Shown here: piece by piece, positions 12,066-24,185 of the stretch
Layout: each line of letters opens with the position of its first letter
How positions within the stretch are numbered: the first letter of the stretch is position 1
From: Megaleporinus macrocephalus
Taxonomy: Eukaryota; Chordata; Actinopteri; Characiformes; Anostomidae
Reading direction: 5' to 3'
Length of the DNA stretch: 64,000 nucleotides
Assembly: GCA_021613375.1 (NCBI GenBank)
Contig: CM038703.1
Location: 20,069,194 to 20,133,193, forward strand
Notes under the pieces: generated by a model
Databases searched by the model: none
What the model was told of the DNA's origin: nothing
What the model saw: only the letters and a program-made list of their open reading frames with translations
Translations under genes and position numbers: made by a program

Positions 12066-13785
12066 AGAAATGTGTAACAGAAATGGATAATCCTCCTCCA
12101 AGAGTGAGGAGCTATCCAGTTATGTGTATGTGAAAAGATGCAGTGATGCTTCATGCGACTCAGAGGTCTCTTCTTCAGGTAGAAAATAACTGGATATTTA
12201 AACTGGACTGCGGAGGCCTATATTTTGCTTTACCATTTTGTCTCTCATTTAGGTGGGTTTTTTTCATCCACTTATGTTTCGCAAATCTTTTGAAAATGTG
12301 AAAAAAACCTGAATAAAAAAAAACCAAAATTATTTAAATAGAAAACAACGTTTCATCTGATCTTCCAGGTCAGCATACCACATATTTACAAGTGAGCTGT
12401 TGTTATGCTTATACCAAACATTTAATTCACTACTCGGTGCAGCTTGTATGATGCAATGGTGATTCTCTTATCTGTTGGGGCGGGTTGACTGGAAACGTTT
12501 GGCCCAACAATATCAGATCATTGCGTATACCTTTCTGAAGGTTACTAGCTGATGTCTCTGAGCTTTAAACTGGAAAGTTGTAATTCCACTAAAAGCAAAA
12601 ACCAGGTTAAATCTCTCCATCTTGATCAGATATATCAACTGAATTTCTTTACATAACTGTAGTGGTTGAAACACAACTTAATTCACATTTAATGCCAAAT
12701 TTTGTTAACTTGTATAACATTTGCAGAATGTTTAAATGGAAATGCTACTGACACGGACACAGAGGAAAACATGGTCGTACCAGTTGAGTCTTGTCAAAGT
12801 TGTAGTCACATGATCATTAATGTAGCCACAAAATTGTAATTCTTTTATCATGGAGAAACAGAATTGTGAATGTGACTTTACTGTCTGAGAGTGAACCACA
12901 GCTGACGCGCGTCATTACTCTGAAATCTGTGTTGTGATGATGTCCTAAAATGTACATCAAAACAGGGATTGTTTGTGAAGGCATAGCACAGAGCATGTTT
13001 AACCAACGCAGCTGTATTTCTTGAATAATATTTAGTACATTAATTATGGTCTTAATGTAAGAAATCACATTTGAAAGCTCAGATATGTTGGCATCTGGGA
13101 ATAATGTGGCTATGGTTAGCACAAAGTAAATGAAATATACCAATAATTAAAAAAAAACTTCTTTTACATTTTTACTCCCTTGCAGGTCTAGCCAATGTGT
13201 GGATATTTCGGTCAAAAGCCCTGATTTCAAAACCAGTTTAGACAGTAACATTTATCTGTAAAGTGACATACGACAGCTGCCAGATAGACAGAGCAGCATT
13301 ATGCAATTGTCTGTTTGAGATTAAGCTATTTTTGTCTTAATGTAAATCAGTCCTTATCTTTGCTGTTGCTTGAAGATGAAGCTAATGTTACTGAGCAAGT
13401 GTCAGACTGACAGCAATGCAGCTTATTTATTCTTCCTGATGAGGATCAAGCACTATTAAGATCACATCAATACTAGGTGCTGCAGAATGGAAACTGCAGG
13501 TTCTATAGGTGTCTTCTATTTCAGATTGATCAAAGCATCTGCTTGATGTGTGGTGGAAATGTAATTTGTCTGTATGCAGTGGACAAAATGCTCTCATACT
13601 TCTTCACAAAATTATGTTATGTTGGTTTGTTGTCGTTTCTACTTTCAGCTAAAATCAAACAACTTACTACAACTTACTACTACTTACTACTCTGAATGCC
13701 CACGTGAGGGCTTTTAAATAGAAAATGTAAAGATGTTTAATAATTCTTTGCCAGATCTGGGATCATTGTTCTTTCTTTGTTTTTT
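12066..13785. other. AT-rich non-coding stretch
   Basis: No gene is supported. The longest frame (12817-13143, minus strand, 108 codons) is hydrophobic and AT-driven, without a recognisable domain. A small tandem of acttactac units is present at about 13655-13690. Confidence 0.45.
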
Positions 13786-14985
13786 GGCCTAATGGCCTAA
13801 TGGCCTAATGTTACTCCCTCTCTTTGACTAGCAATGACCATTTTTTCCATTTAGTATACAACAACACACAGCTAATTTGCCAGATACTGCATTGAATAAT
13901 CTGTGGGATTAGCAGCTTTTTTCTACAGCGATTGACACATGATGCCCATGGGTATGGACCCGCTCTCTTTTATGATAAAGCGATTCATACAATCCTGTGG
14001 AGTAATTTGAGTCTTTGTCTTGGGTGAATGTACATTATAAATTTAAAGATAATGGCAAATCACTTGCATGTATTTTTTGTTTTGGTTGTAAATGTCACTT
14101 ATTGCTCCTTTAACGCCTGCAAATGCAGCTGTGTGGCTCAGAATTCTTCTCAGTATGACTTCAGTACAGTTCTGTTTGAATATTTCAGCTAATGATGACC
14201 GAATATCACTTGCTGTAAACTTCCTTTCTTTGACTAGCAATAACTATTTTTTTTCATTTACTATACAATACAACACACAAGTCATTTGCCAGACATTGCA
14301 TTAAATAAAGTAATTAGCAGCTCTTTTCTACAGCGATTGACACGTGATGTCCATGCATGAGGACGTGCTCTATTTTATGAGAAATTATTCACACAAATAC
14401 AAATAATTTGGGTCTTTGTCTCAGGTGAATGTACATTACAAACTTAAAGACATTCACTTGCATATGTAACATTTGTTTTTTGTTTTGATAGTAAATGTCA
14501 CTTATTGCTCCTTTAATGCCAACAAATGCAGCTGTGTGGCTCAGAATTCTTCTCAGTATGACTTTAGTACTGTTGTGTTTGCATATTCCAGCTAATAATA
14601 GCCTAATGTCACTTGCTGTATACTCCCTCTCTTTGACTAACAGTTACTATTTTTTTCCATTCACTATACAACAACACACAACCCATTTGCCAGACATTGC
14701 ATTAAATAAAGTAATTAGCAGCTCTTTTCTACAGCGATTGACACATGATTCATGTGATGCATGATTCACACAAATACAAGTACTTTGGGTCTTTGCCTCA
14801 GGTGAATGTACATTACAAACTTAAAGACAGTTGCTTGTATATGTGGCATTTGTTTTTGTTTTAGTAGCAAACATCGCTTATTGCTCCTTTAACACCTCAT
14901 CTATTCTGGTAAGGATTGGAAGAGAAGAATTCTTCTCAAATTGACTTCAGTACAGTTCTGTTGGCGTACTGCAGCAAATTGGTCA
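13786..14985. repeat. Tandem array, three units of about 405 bp
   Basis: The same ordered landmarks recur three times. The motif ctttgacta is at 13822, 14228 and 14631 (spacings 406 and 403). It is followed each time by a ccattt..ctatacaa..acacac segment, by gccaga..attgcatt, by ctacagcgattgacac, and by a ggtgaatgtacatta segment. The third unit carries a deletion around 14750 and fades by 14985. Units 2 and 3 also preserve similar short open frames (14092-14304 and 14495-14764, sharing NAAVWLRILLSMT), which I read as a by-product of unit similarity. The array is preceded by a micro-tandem ggcctaat x3 at 13786-13808. Confidence 0.85.
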
Positions 14986-15429
14986 CTAACAGCTCTCGCG
15001 GCGTGGTGTACTCACTGTTTGGGTGCGCGCTGGATCAAAGTGGAGCGGGGTGATCCGCATTGATCCGCGCTGATGAGTACATTCACAGCCCACACACGTC
15101 TCTGAAACATCTCAGCCTCATGTGCTGCTGAAGTTTCTCCTCCTGCATTCTTTCACTTTTGCCCATACATGGACAATATTAGCTGTTTCATCTAAGAGAG
15201 CGGTCATGGCATTTTCATATCTGAATCAGTTACCATAAACCCTCGAAAACCATGAATGAGGAGTTAGTGGTCAAAGGAAAGTTGCACAGAGTAATGGAGG
15301 TTTAGACATTTGGGGACTTTTTATTACTTAAGCAGCAGCGAGGGCACTGTGAGCACCGTGCACCCTGTTAGCCACACTGTGCGGGAACGGAATTATATAC
15401 CATAATGAATTACATGATTCATTCCCGCC
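14986..15429. other. Non-coding flank of the tandem array
   Basis: It starts with a CpG-containing segment (ctctcgcggcgtggtg, then repeated gatccgc units near 15050-15070). It may be a further part of the repeat that forms the array, but no second copy was found in the window. Confidence 0.4.
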
Positions 15430-16560
15430 CATTATACATCTTCTCTGATATGCTGGAATTGAGTTTTTGGGCTCTGTAATTAATAATACCTTTGGTTTTT
15501 TCATTTATTTGTAAAATAAATCATGCTTTATTGCAGGCCGGGTCGTTTTCATTAACTTACTAATGCAGGGAGCCAAAACATTTCAATTCCCTTTTTTGAA
15601 AATTGATAAGTAAGGTTCCGTGCTGTAACTAGTTCATTTTTCATTATAGTAATTTTAATTAAGTCGTCTGCACAACACAGAAATCGACTGTTTGTATAAT
15701 TGTTCATTATGGTTCTTGTTTTCCACAATGGTGAGATTAAAATTTCCCTAAATTGAGAAATTCAGGAAATGATTAGTCTTCTTCCCTCCAAACATAACTC
15801 ATAATTGCCTATAGCTAGAGCAAAGGCATCATGAAATGAGAGGGAATTGCAGATATTGATAGCAGCGGTTTGAGCAAACCAGAGACACATCTGATATAGC
15901 GAATTGCTCCAACACACTTCTAATGAGACAATGTTCCCTATTACTGACCAAAGAAGGGCTTTTACCAGTAAATACGAGGTAGCATGATGAATTGTTGTTC
16001 AGTGTTCTAATTACACTTTAATGGAGATTTTCAGAAAATGAAATAAAAGGGAGACGTGGAAATAGGTTTTTGCCGTGCTAATAAACGCGTTCCTTTCTGC
16101 TCATTTCCAGCATATTAAAACACATAACATCAGGTTTTATTTAGTATTCGAATACTTTTTCCCCCCTGTACATTAGGGTCCTCCTCACTTCTCTGATTTC
16201 TCACTGTGGGCTGAGCGGCCTCATCTTCTCAGCCCAGCGTTATCGGGGATCATCCACCCCCACGCCACCGTGCCGGGCTAGAGAGCGTCCTACAGTTAAC
16301 CGTCTTAATTACAGATCCTTTGATGTGATAGAACACAGCCCTGTTGAGATTGATTACTCTTTGAGCTAAGTTGTCTACCAATTACTTAGACAATTAGCCA
16401 ACTAATTAAAATACTTACCCGGTGCGTTTGAAAGGGAAGGCGAGCCGCGCTATGAGACGCTCCCCTGACAGATGAGCTGCCTGGGATTCTCTCAAGCTCT
16501 TACTTTCTCTTTTTTCTCACTTGCCGGCTAAGGGAGGACTGGGAAGGGAGTTCAACTGTC
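15430..16560. promoter_or_regulatory. Candidate conserved non-coding block, strong texture
   Basis: Unique DNA without microsatellites except a C run near 16164. Dense TAAT/ATTA cores occur at 15640-15660 and 16370-16420, and 16200-16420 is balanced and CpG-containing. Open frames are minimal. It closely resembles deeply conserved vertebrate enhancers in style, but this is judgement from one sequence. Confidence 0.35.
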
Positions 16561-17783
16561 TTGAATACAAAGGTGCCAAAAAAGGGGGGTTCTTTGGAGT
16601 GATGCTGTAGATGAACCATTACTGTAAATGGGATTTATGAACGTGACCTACATATATAGACCAAATATATAGATATAGTATTTGTAAACATAAAGGTAGG
16701 CTCTACATCTGGGTCAATAGCTGACTTGCATGAGAGCAGTACAATTTGCTGGCCTGTAAGTGTTTAAGGGCTGTAATGTCACATATGTAATGGATGTTAC
16801 TTACCACTGACTGAGCCTTTGTTTTTGGTAACACTTGCAGCTAAAGTAAATCTTTTACTTTTTCAGATAAAATTGCCAAGCACTATTACATGACCATTAA
16901 GATAGAGATGCTCAATGATATCAGAATCAAATACTATATTATATTATATTATATTGTATGATATTATATTATCAAATATTAGATATTGAACGATAATGTA
17001 TTTTTAATCATGGGCTTAGTTTTGGCCAATATTTAAAAACATTTATTTTATGCCAAAAGAGCACCATTAAAGTTTAGATGACACTGGCTGCGCTACAGCA
17101 CTGCTCACACAAGCAAAATTGGCAGTTACTCAGCTGGTTGATTAGCTCCTTCAGAAAAACAATGACAAAAACAGCCAAAAAGCTACAAGTGTTACAACAA
17201 AGTTGGTGGAATTTATTGGTCTGGATTATCACCCATTCTCTGTGTTCAGTATGCTGGGCTTCATTGGTTGGTTAAATATACTAAGCCACTTCACACTCAA
17301 CCCATTTGTTGTTATTTTTCTACCGTAGGACAATAATGTGACATCCATTAGCCTCATCACAGACATTTGATCTGACATCTGATATGAGTCCTGTGAGCAT
17401 TCTCAGTTTTCTCAGCCAGTGATGAATTATGTCATAGCGCTTATTTATAGTTAGCGCCATACAATATACTCTTGGAATATTAATTATCTTTAATAACTGT
17501 GTATTTACACATTAACAGTGCGTGAAAGACATTGCAACTACTGTTACTGTAGTTACTGTTACACCCAGCTTGTGTATTTACACATGTGTATCTTGTAGTG
17601 TATAAAAGTGTAGAGAATAACATTTAAATAGACTATAATAATCAGATAATAGTAGATAACCTACTATTATAATAAGAAAATTACCTTTAAAAAAACTATA
17701 GACAGGTTTAATTACATAAGCAATTACATGCTGTTATATTTTTCTATATCATTTGAATGCGACAGCTGCGCTTTAGATCCTGT
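16561..17783. other. AT-rich non-coding stretch
   Basis: Contains a (TATAT) simple repeat at about 16932-16975 and a 10-bp-arm palindrome near 17657-17681. The flanks of the simple repeat may be an old interspersed element. No gene is supported. Confidence 0.45.
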
Positions 17784-17910
17784 GATGAATGGACCAATAG
17801 AAATGCTCCAAAATCCCTTGGAAAAAATATGGTTCCATTGACTTACATAACAGTGTTTTTGTTCTCTCCTGTAAAGTTGCTATTTTGGAGATACCTCTTT
17901 ATCTTTGGAC
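17784..17910 (+). repeat. Dispersed 'ggaccaatagaaatg' repeat, copy 2
   Basis: Core gatgaatggaccaatagaa at 17784, followed by atgctccaaaatcccttgg, ccattgacttacat, and tctcctgtaaagttgc. The order of landmarks matches the copy at 11093. It is similarly decayed and the ends are not defined. Confidence 0.65.
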
Positions 17911-20149
17911 AGCAACATGTAAGACATGTTGAAACACATGTGTACGTACGTAAGCTTTACTGTAGTAATCCTTCTGTGACAAGTTCTATTGGTGTTGCAC
18001 ATATTGTTATTGTGTAACTATACATTAATCAGAGACACTTAATTTATATAAGTGTCACCGGCTATTTTAATAGCCACAAACAGCTTATCAAGGGGTAAGC
18101 AGTAATATAAAGCTGAGTGACGCTGTGCGTCTGGTATGATGTGGCCTTTACAGAAGGCAGTTTTGCATGCCTGATATGTTCATATAAATTATTGGCATTG
18201 GCTCATAATTCCCATAGCAGTGCATCCCTGCCATAACTAGAATGTAAGCTAATGTAAGTCATTACTATTTTTAGATTTGTTACTTGGTAGAAAGTTTAAC
18301 ATATGGCAGCATAAGCTAAAAGAAGCAAGTGTTGTTGGCATTAATGCTCGCAGCCATTATCAGTGTCTTTTCTGATATTTCACAATCAACAGTGGATAAG
18401 GAAGCTTTATTTAATTCCGTGCTTGATTCTGTGTAAATGTAGACATTTGTGTGAGTGTTCAGTACAGGTTTTTATATCGGCCAATAAGGGAAGCTGACTA
18501 GCAAGCAAGGAACATAATTAGCCAAACTAGACATTAATAAACAAACAAACAAATCATTAAATCAGTATTCCAGCTCTTTGAGCAGGTAAAAAATGAACTA
18601 GAACTAAAAGTTCAGTGTGTTCATGGTGAGGTCAGTTATTGTGCTTGAATGTGCAGTGAGGAAACACCTGTACAGCAAGAATGCTTCTTTATTAAACCCT
18701 GCAGTTAAATGCACAAAGTCTCAAAGTTAAATTGGGAATAGTGGTTTTGGATGGTTAGATTAGTCTTGGTTAAATACGTCTCAGTATTAATACAAAATCC
18801 GATTGTTTCAGTTAAGGACCACCTGCTTTATCCATCCGGAAGTAAGTCCTTTGCTTTAGTAACACTATGCCAGTTTCTAGAGCTGTCCAAGGCAGGAACC
18901 ATTTAGGAACCCCTCGGAAAGAGTGTAGTAGTGTAGCAGGAAGCTTTTATATGTGTATGCTTTCATCATTCCTGTCACCTTTTGAAAACAGGGGAGGGCG
19001 TATGGAGGGCATGCTGTGTTATTGTGCTGGGAGCAGTGTTGCAGAGATGGGTTTCAGGGTGAAAAGGTTAAGTGGGGGTGATCATCGGAGGCCAATGGCT
19101 AATACTCTCTCCTTCTGTCTGCTGCTGGATGAAGTGCGGCACCCCACACTTAGATTCTGCAGTGTATCTATATACAGGGCTTCAGAACTGGGTTAATGTA
19201 CCTGCAAATACAGTATACTGTCACTTTCTGAGGAAAAACAAGTGTCTCCAAAGAAGGCAACACAAGTTTTACTTTTAATGTAAGCTAATGCAATGTTAAT
19301 AAGCCAGTGTAAGCTAATGCAGTCTTACGACTCCATTCAGCATGAACTTTTCAATTCTTCTCAATTTAAAGGACAGCTGCTGTGTTAACATGATGAAGAA
19401 AACATAACATTTTCTGGACAGTGATGATAACACTAACACAATAACACTAAGAGCTGTTACGCTGTTGGTGTCATCTATGAGTTTAATCCAGAGAAATCAT
19501 AGTCATCGCTAATATTAAAAAAACAAGATCTCATATGATATTATTAACTTCTTACTCATAATGGGCACACATGTGGTGTCAACTGAAAGTGTAGCATCCT
19601 AATGACAGAACTGTAACAACCTGCTAAGAGGTTTGAGCGTACAAACCATCCACAGTTCTATCCCAAAGCTCAACTGCTCAGACACCGTTACTGTGTCTCT
19701 GTGACTGCGGCCCTCTCATTCAACTACAGCTTTTAAAAGGTAAGTTCCGTTTATGGCTGTTTTGATAAAACCAGCTACTGCAATCCTGTAAATTTGTTTA
19801 TCATCAAAGTATACTGAGTCTAAAGTGTCGTTTACAAGCAAAACTCCCAGCTGATGCCTGCAATATCAGTAATATCAGTAATGTTAACTGGAGGACTTCT
19901 TCAGCAGATTATTCTGGACAGGGCTCACAGAGGATCTATGGATAATAAATCATTAAGCAGGAAAGCAACAGCAAAGTGGAAATCTGTAGTTCACCACGTA
20001 ACATAGTGAGAGGGCTATAGTTGTGAATTGTTGCACCTTATTTTCAGGTTGACACTGCACCAATAAAATTTTGTGTTCAGTTTCATGCTGAACTATTGAA
20101 GGTAATTAGTACATTCTGTTGAAGGTTATTTTATTCGCTCACACTGCTA
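17911..20149. other. Non-coding stretch
   Basis: No gene is supported. The 109-codon plus-strand frame at 18867-19196 shows no domain. Short direct repeats of gtaagctaatg occur near 18243, 19280 and 19309. Confidence 0.45.
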
Positions 20150-20262
20150 TAACAAAATGCAAAAAAAGTGTCCACTTTGTCCACAAAAAAGACTAATTAA
20201 TTATGATTATCTACTTAAACTACAATTAATAAATAATTATTATCATTTGACAGCCCTACACC
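20150..20262. repeat. Fragment of a dispersed repeat ending 'tgacagccctac'
   Basis: The terminus ttgacagccctac (20247-20259) is preceded by AT-rich sequence with taattaatta motifs. The reverse orientation, cagtagggctctcac, starts another fragment at 25108. Termini of this kind are frequent in fish interspersed repeats; the class is unknown. Confidence 0.4.
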
Positions 20263-20770
20263 TTACTTTTGTTAATTTCCTATACCTTTATCATGTTTTT
20301 TACATTTAACACATACAAAAACCGAAGCATGACACAATTCAATATTAATCATTTCTCTCTTGCAGCTCATTGAATCAAGCAGAGAAATTCTGTTAGAAGA
20401 TTCTAAATATTCAATCAACACCATTTGATGAAAAGTTATTGTTCATTATTAGCTTAGATGAAAGAAACAGCTTACATATCTGTCATTTTCTTGCCTTTAC
20501 AATGACAGAATGTTCAGTTGTGAAGCTGTTGGATTCAAAATGTAAATTGAATGTAAATGTAACTTAATATGCAATTAAATATGGAATTAATAAGTTGAAT
20601 CTAATTAATATCCAAATCTTTAAAAAATCTAAATAATCTAAATTATTAATCTAAATGTAGTATTTCAACCTCTAAGAGTTACAAAGTAATTGTATGGGAA
20701 AAACCCCGTGACTTTCTTGTACAGCAGGAAGATTTAAGAGGTTTAAGTTACATTTTCATCTCACTTGTAT
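20263..20770. other. AT-rich spacer
   Basis: Nothing recognisable. Dense attaat and ctaaat words around 20570-20660. Confidence 0.4.
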
Positions 20771-21593
20771 AGTCATGGTACTTCAAATATCATTGAATAA
20801 ACTGGATATGCCACCATCTGACTGTGTCCTGCACTTACTGTCTGGCCGCTAATGTACCCTTTCATCATTAAAAGAATAGACATTTCAAGTGCAATAAGTG
20901 TATTACCGCTTTTCATTTTGTTCAAAATGATAGGCGACACTAAATGTTCATTAGCCAGGCCCGCTCTCTCTGTTGTGTTTTTCTTCTTTTCTTTTTTTTC
21001 CCCCAAGTCCAGGACAGGCTGTCAGGCTGTAGGGGAAACAGTGCGGGCATGTCTGATTGAAGTTGCCAGGGCAGGTTGGATCGAAAGGCCTCCACTGATT
21101 AGAGAGGGTGTGAACTCGGAGCGATCAAAACTCTTCAGCTTCATCCCCCTAATCACAGGCTATATAAAACAATCTAAGCACCACTTAACCTGAGCAGGAG
21201 CCCTGTTATGGCTCCACCAGCCCTGTCTCCATTAATCAATCTGCCTTCGTGTCTGGAGAGTAGGGATGCAAATGCATGGTAATGCTCCCTCCTCCCTTCT
21301 TTTTCCTCCTACCCCCTGTGTCTTGCCTGCTGCCTACGGGGCTATGGTGCATCACTGCACTAAGAAGCAGCAATCGGGGGCCAAAAAAGGAGCCCCTAGA
21401 CCCCAGTGTTGGAGGCTGGTGGCATACACTGAGCCGAACACCATGCTCTGTGTCACTTGGTGCTGCTGTTGTCCTGCTGTTAGCTCAACGTTAGCACTAG
21501 CATGGTTGGACGAGGCAGTAATGAGGCAGAGGGACGTGGTCAGGACACTTTTTCTCCCTGTCTGTCTCCGCTTGGCCCGTTCTGGCCTGTGCT

Positions 21594-21612
21594 AGCGGCC
21601 CCCTGCTGGTCA
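21594..21612 (-). promoter_or_regulatory. Candidate CTCF binding site
   Basis: On the minus strand this reads tgaccagcagggggccgct. It closely fits the known CTCF consensus (tggccaccagggggcgcta), with the central agcaggggg intact. It lies inside the GC-richer block at 21.3-21.8 kb. A site like this could mark a domain boundary or loop anchor, with orientation pointing to lower coordinates. Occupancy cannot be judged from sequence. Confidence 0.45.
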
Positions 21613-23001
21613 GGGGGATGCTGGTATCCCAGTCCAAATGGCCAGCTGTCCCCGTCATCCAGGCCACTCACGGAGCTGATGAGGGGCTACGTAAACAAAG
21701 ACAGCTCAACACCCCAGCTCTCTCGCTTCAGAGTCTTTCCCAGGTGCTTGGACCCACTGTAGCTGGTAATGGGGGTAGTTGTTTAGCCTTTATGAGGGGA
21801 GCCAGGATGTTTTCAGTGTCAGCTATGGGTGATTAATGAGCGGGACTAGCCATAGCCTGCTGCACCCGAGCACTCGGTCTAGACTGAGATTACCAACTCC
21901 CTCTCCTCGCCATGGGAAAGCTTTGCAGATGAACTCACCCAGCAGTGGCCTCTGGCCTGTGGAATCAACCAGGCATTTTTCGAGACTCTTTGAACTGACT
22001 CGTAATTGATTTGTCAAAGTGGAATCAAAGTGCTACCAGTCGAAATCAAACGGCACAAAAAGAAGAAGACGAAGAAGAGGAAGAGGTAGATTCGTCCTCC
22101 CCGGGCAAAGAGAACGTTACGACTTCCATTTTGTCTCATTGGTGTGCTGAATTCAAATTAGCGTCATTTCGAAATTGCTCTGACACCCTGTGCACTCCTC
22201 TCACAAGCAGACAAAATAATGAATACGCTCTTAATGGGAATTTGTCAGAATGTATTTAGTGGCGCGGGCGGGTCATAAAAGCCGACGCTTGGCCTCCCAG
22301 CACTCGTAATAGTAATCCCGCTCTTCCTCCCTGATGTGGGGCTCATTTGCTGCAGTTGTCCAACACCAGGGCTATTTATCACGGAGGGACAGGAGCTTTA
22401 TGACAGTGAAATACCAGCACTTTGATTTATTGAGTCTCTGGAAAATATGTCTGTGAGCTTGTCAGCGACATCTCCAAAAATTGTTCCTCAAATCTCCGTG
22501 TTACGAGCTGCCAGCCCATGAGGCACTCTCTTGAGAAATAAAAACTGGGTCCCTTTTATATACAATGCATTATTAACAACAACATTACAATGGGCGTGCT
22601 GAGTGCGAGATTGTTTCTGAGGGGGTTTATTTGGGATCTTTCAATGAGGCGGCCATGCTGAGAGCTACTGTCTTGCCTGACCTTTACCATCAAAGCCTGT
22701 TCTTATTTCCAATTCCCCACGAGCGCCGCCATGCAGCCACGCTCTGCTGGGGACCATAGGCCTCACATTATATCATTTGTCCAATTTGCTATTGTTTCAT
22801 CCCTGTCAGGATAATTTGCTTTGGGTTTCTTTGTAATGCCTTGGGTTTTCCCAGCTGCCCCCAGAGAGGCGTCTTAGATGGTGTGTGCCCTAGATAGCCT
22901 GTTTATCAAGCGCCCTGCGTTCTGTCACATCCGTTCCCCTAACCGTGATACACAGATCAAATGTGTGACTCCATCTCCGTTTGAGTCTCCTGTGGTCTAA
23001 C

Positions 23002-23141
23002 CTGATGGTCACTGCATAGCCTCCCTTCGCATCTAATGCGGAGGATGCAGAGGCTGTGGTTGCACTCGAAGCGGTGGCTGCGTTAGATGAGGAGAACTCG
23101 TTATTCCTGTAGCCTATGAATGATGGCTTCGCAGCTGCCAT
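23002..23141 (-). other. Speculative small exon encoding an A/S/T-rich N-terminus
   Basis: On the minus strand an ATG at 23141 has a good context (gagagaATGG). It opens a frame of MAAAKPSFIGYRNNEF followed by a stretch rich in Ser, Ala and Thr. After 140 nt the frame reaches cag|gttaga, a plausible splice donor ending the exon at 23002. Ala/Ser-rich N-termini occur in many developmental transcription factors, but I recognise no protein. No partner exon was found downstream on this strand. A chance open frame is the more likely explanation. Confidence 0.15.
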
Positions 23142-24185
23142 TCTCTCTCGCTCCTATTTCTAATATTAGCACAAGGTGACTGCTGGATCGTTGAGTTTTA
23201 TTGCAGGCCTATTGGAAAACTAATTTATTTAATCTATTGTTACTTTTACTCTCAGGTAGAAGCTTTCGCCCCATGTTCTGGAGTACATAATGTGTCCCCT
23301 ATGCTGCCCTAGCCCATACAATCTCTCCGTGGGCCGATGGAAAGTCTCCTCTACCCTCCTATCTGACCTTATTCGCCCAGGAGTTGCACACTGCCTACAT
23401 TGCAAAGTCTAGCCTGCCTCCTTAGTTCTAAATCCTTTAAAGTGAAAAAAAAAAAAAAAGAAGTGCACACCCTGCCTATGGGACTGAAGCCAGCCGCACA
23501 GTTTAAACACAATGTCAGCGTGTTAATGAATAAAGACGCAGAGACTCCCGTTTTGAGGGAAACACCAAATTGATTTTCGATGAAAGCGTGTTCCAGGGCC
23601 CTGTCCTGCGAGAGGTCCGGGGGCTTAACAATCGGCATCATATTTTGACGGGTGGCGGTCGAGAGCTCATTAATCACCTTGTGAACCCCAGTCGTTTTCC
23701 GCCTGGCGGGTTCACTAGTCACATGAGTAATAGACAGCAGCCACAGGATCCGGACGGCCCCTCTGACAGCTCCGTCTGCCTCACCCGAACCATACGGCAG
23801 CCTTTCCCCCCCTCTCTCTCTCCGAGCTGCCGCAGCCCGGCCTCCCGGAGACTGCAAGTGGAGGCGGGCGTCTTTGTCGTTAATAATGATGAAGTGCTGA
23901 AACCTCCACTCCTCCTTCATCTCAAGCAGCTCGGTGTCACGCTTCTTCAATTAATTGCTTGTGTTCCGAATGTATCTCGGCACATTATCTTGTTCTATCT
24001 TTTTGATTGCGCGCACTTAATCCTTATCGTAATTGACTGTGTTGCGCGCCGCCACTGGGACAGTCATGTCTCATACCAAATTAGGCTTAAAATTGTTTTG
24101 CTGTGCTTTCTGCTTTTGATGCAGCCTCTCTCTGGCTACGAGTTTAATATCATCGCAGACCTAATTACGTGCGTTCACACTGGAT

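Larger units (their letters stand above)
20771..24185. promoter_or_regulatory. Long candidate regulatory block, GC-richer
   Basis: About 3.4 kb with few repeats (T run near 20990, poly-A at 23442-23458). It has higher GC and many CpGs at 21270-21800, 22260-22380 and 23560-24070. The longest frames in the window lie here (23570-24187 plus, 23369-23950 minus). They overlap head-on, lack recognisable domains and probably reflect low stop density in GC-richer DNA. It contains a good CTCF-type site and one speculative exon, listed separately. Confidence 0.35.

Noticed and set aside
14092..14764. Two similar short frames as a possible duplicated small gene
   Set aside because: The similarity extends equally over the non-coding parts of the 405-bp units, as expected from tandem duplication, and the downstream parts of the frames diverge.
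13786..14985. CRISPR-like spaced repeats
   Set aside because: The units are about 405 bp with no short identical repeats and variable spacers, and the genome is vertebrate.
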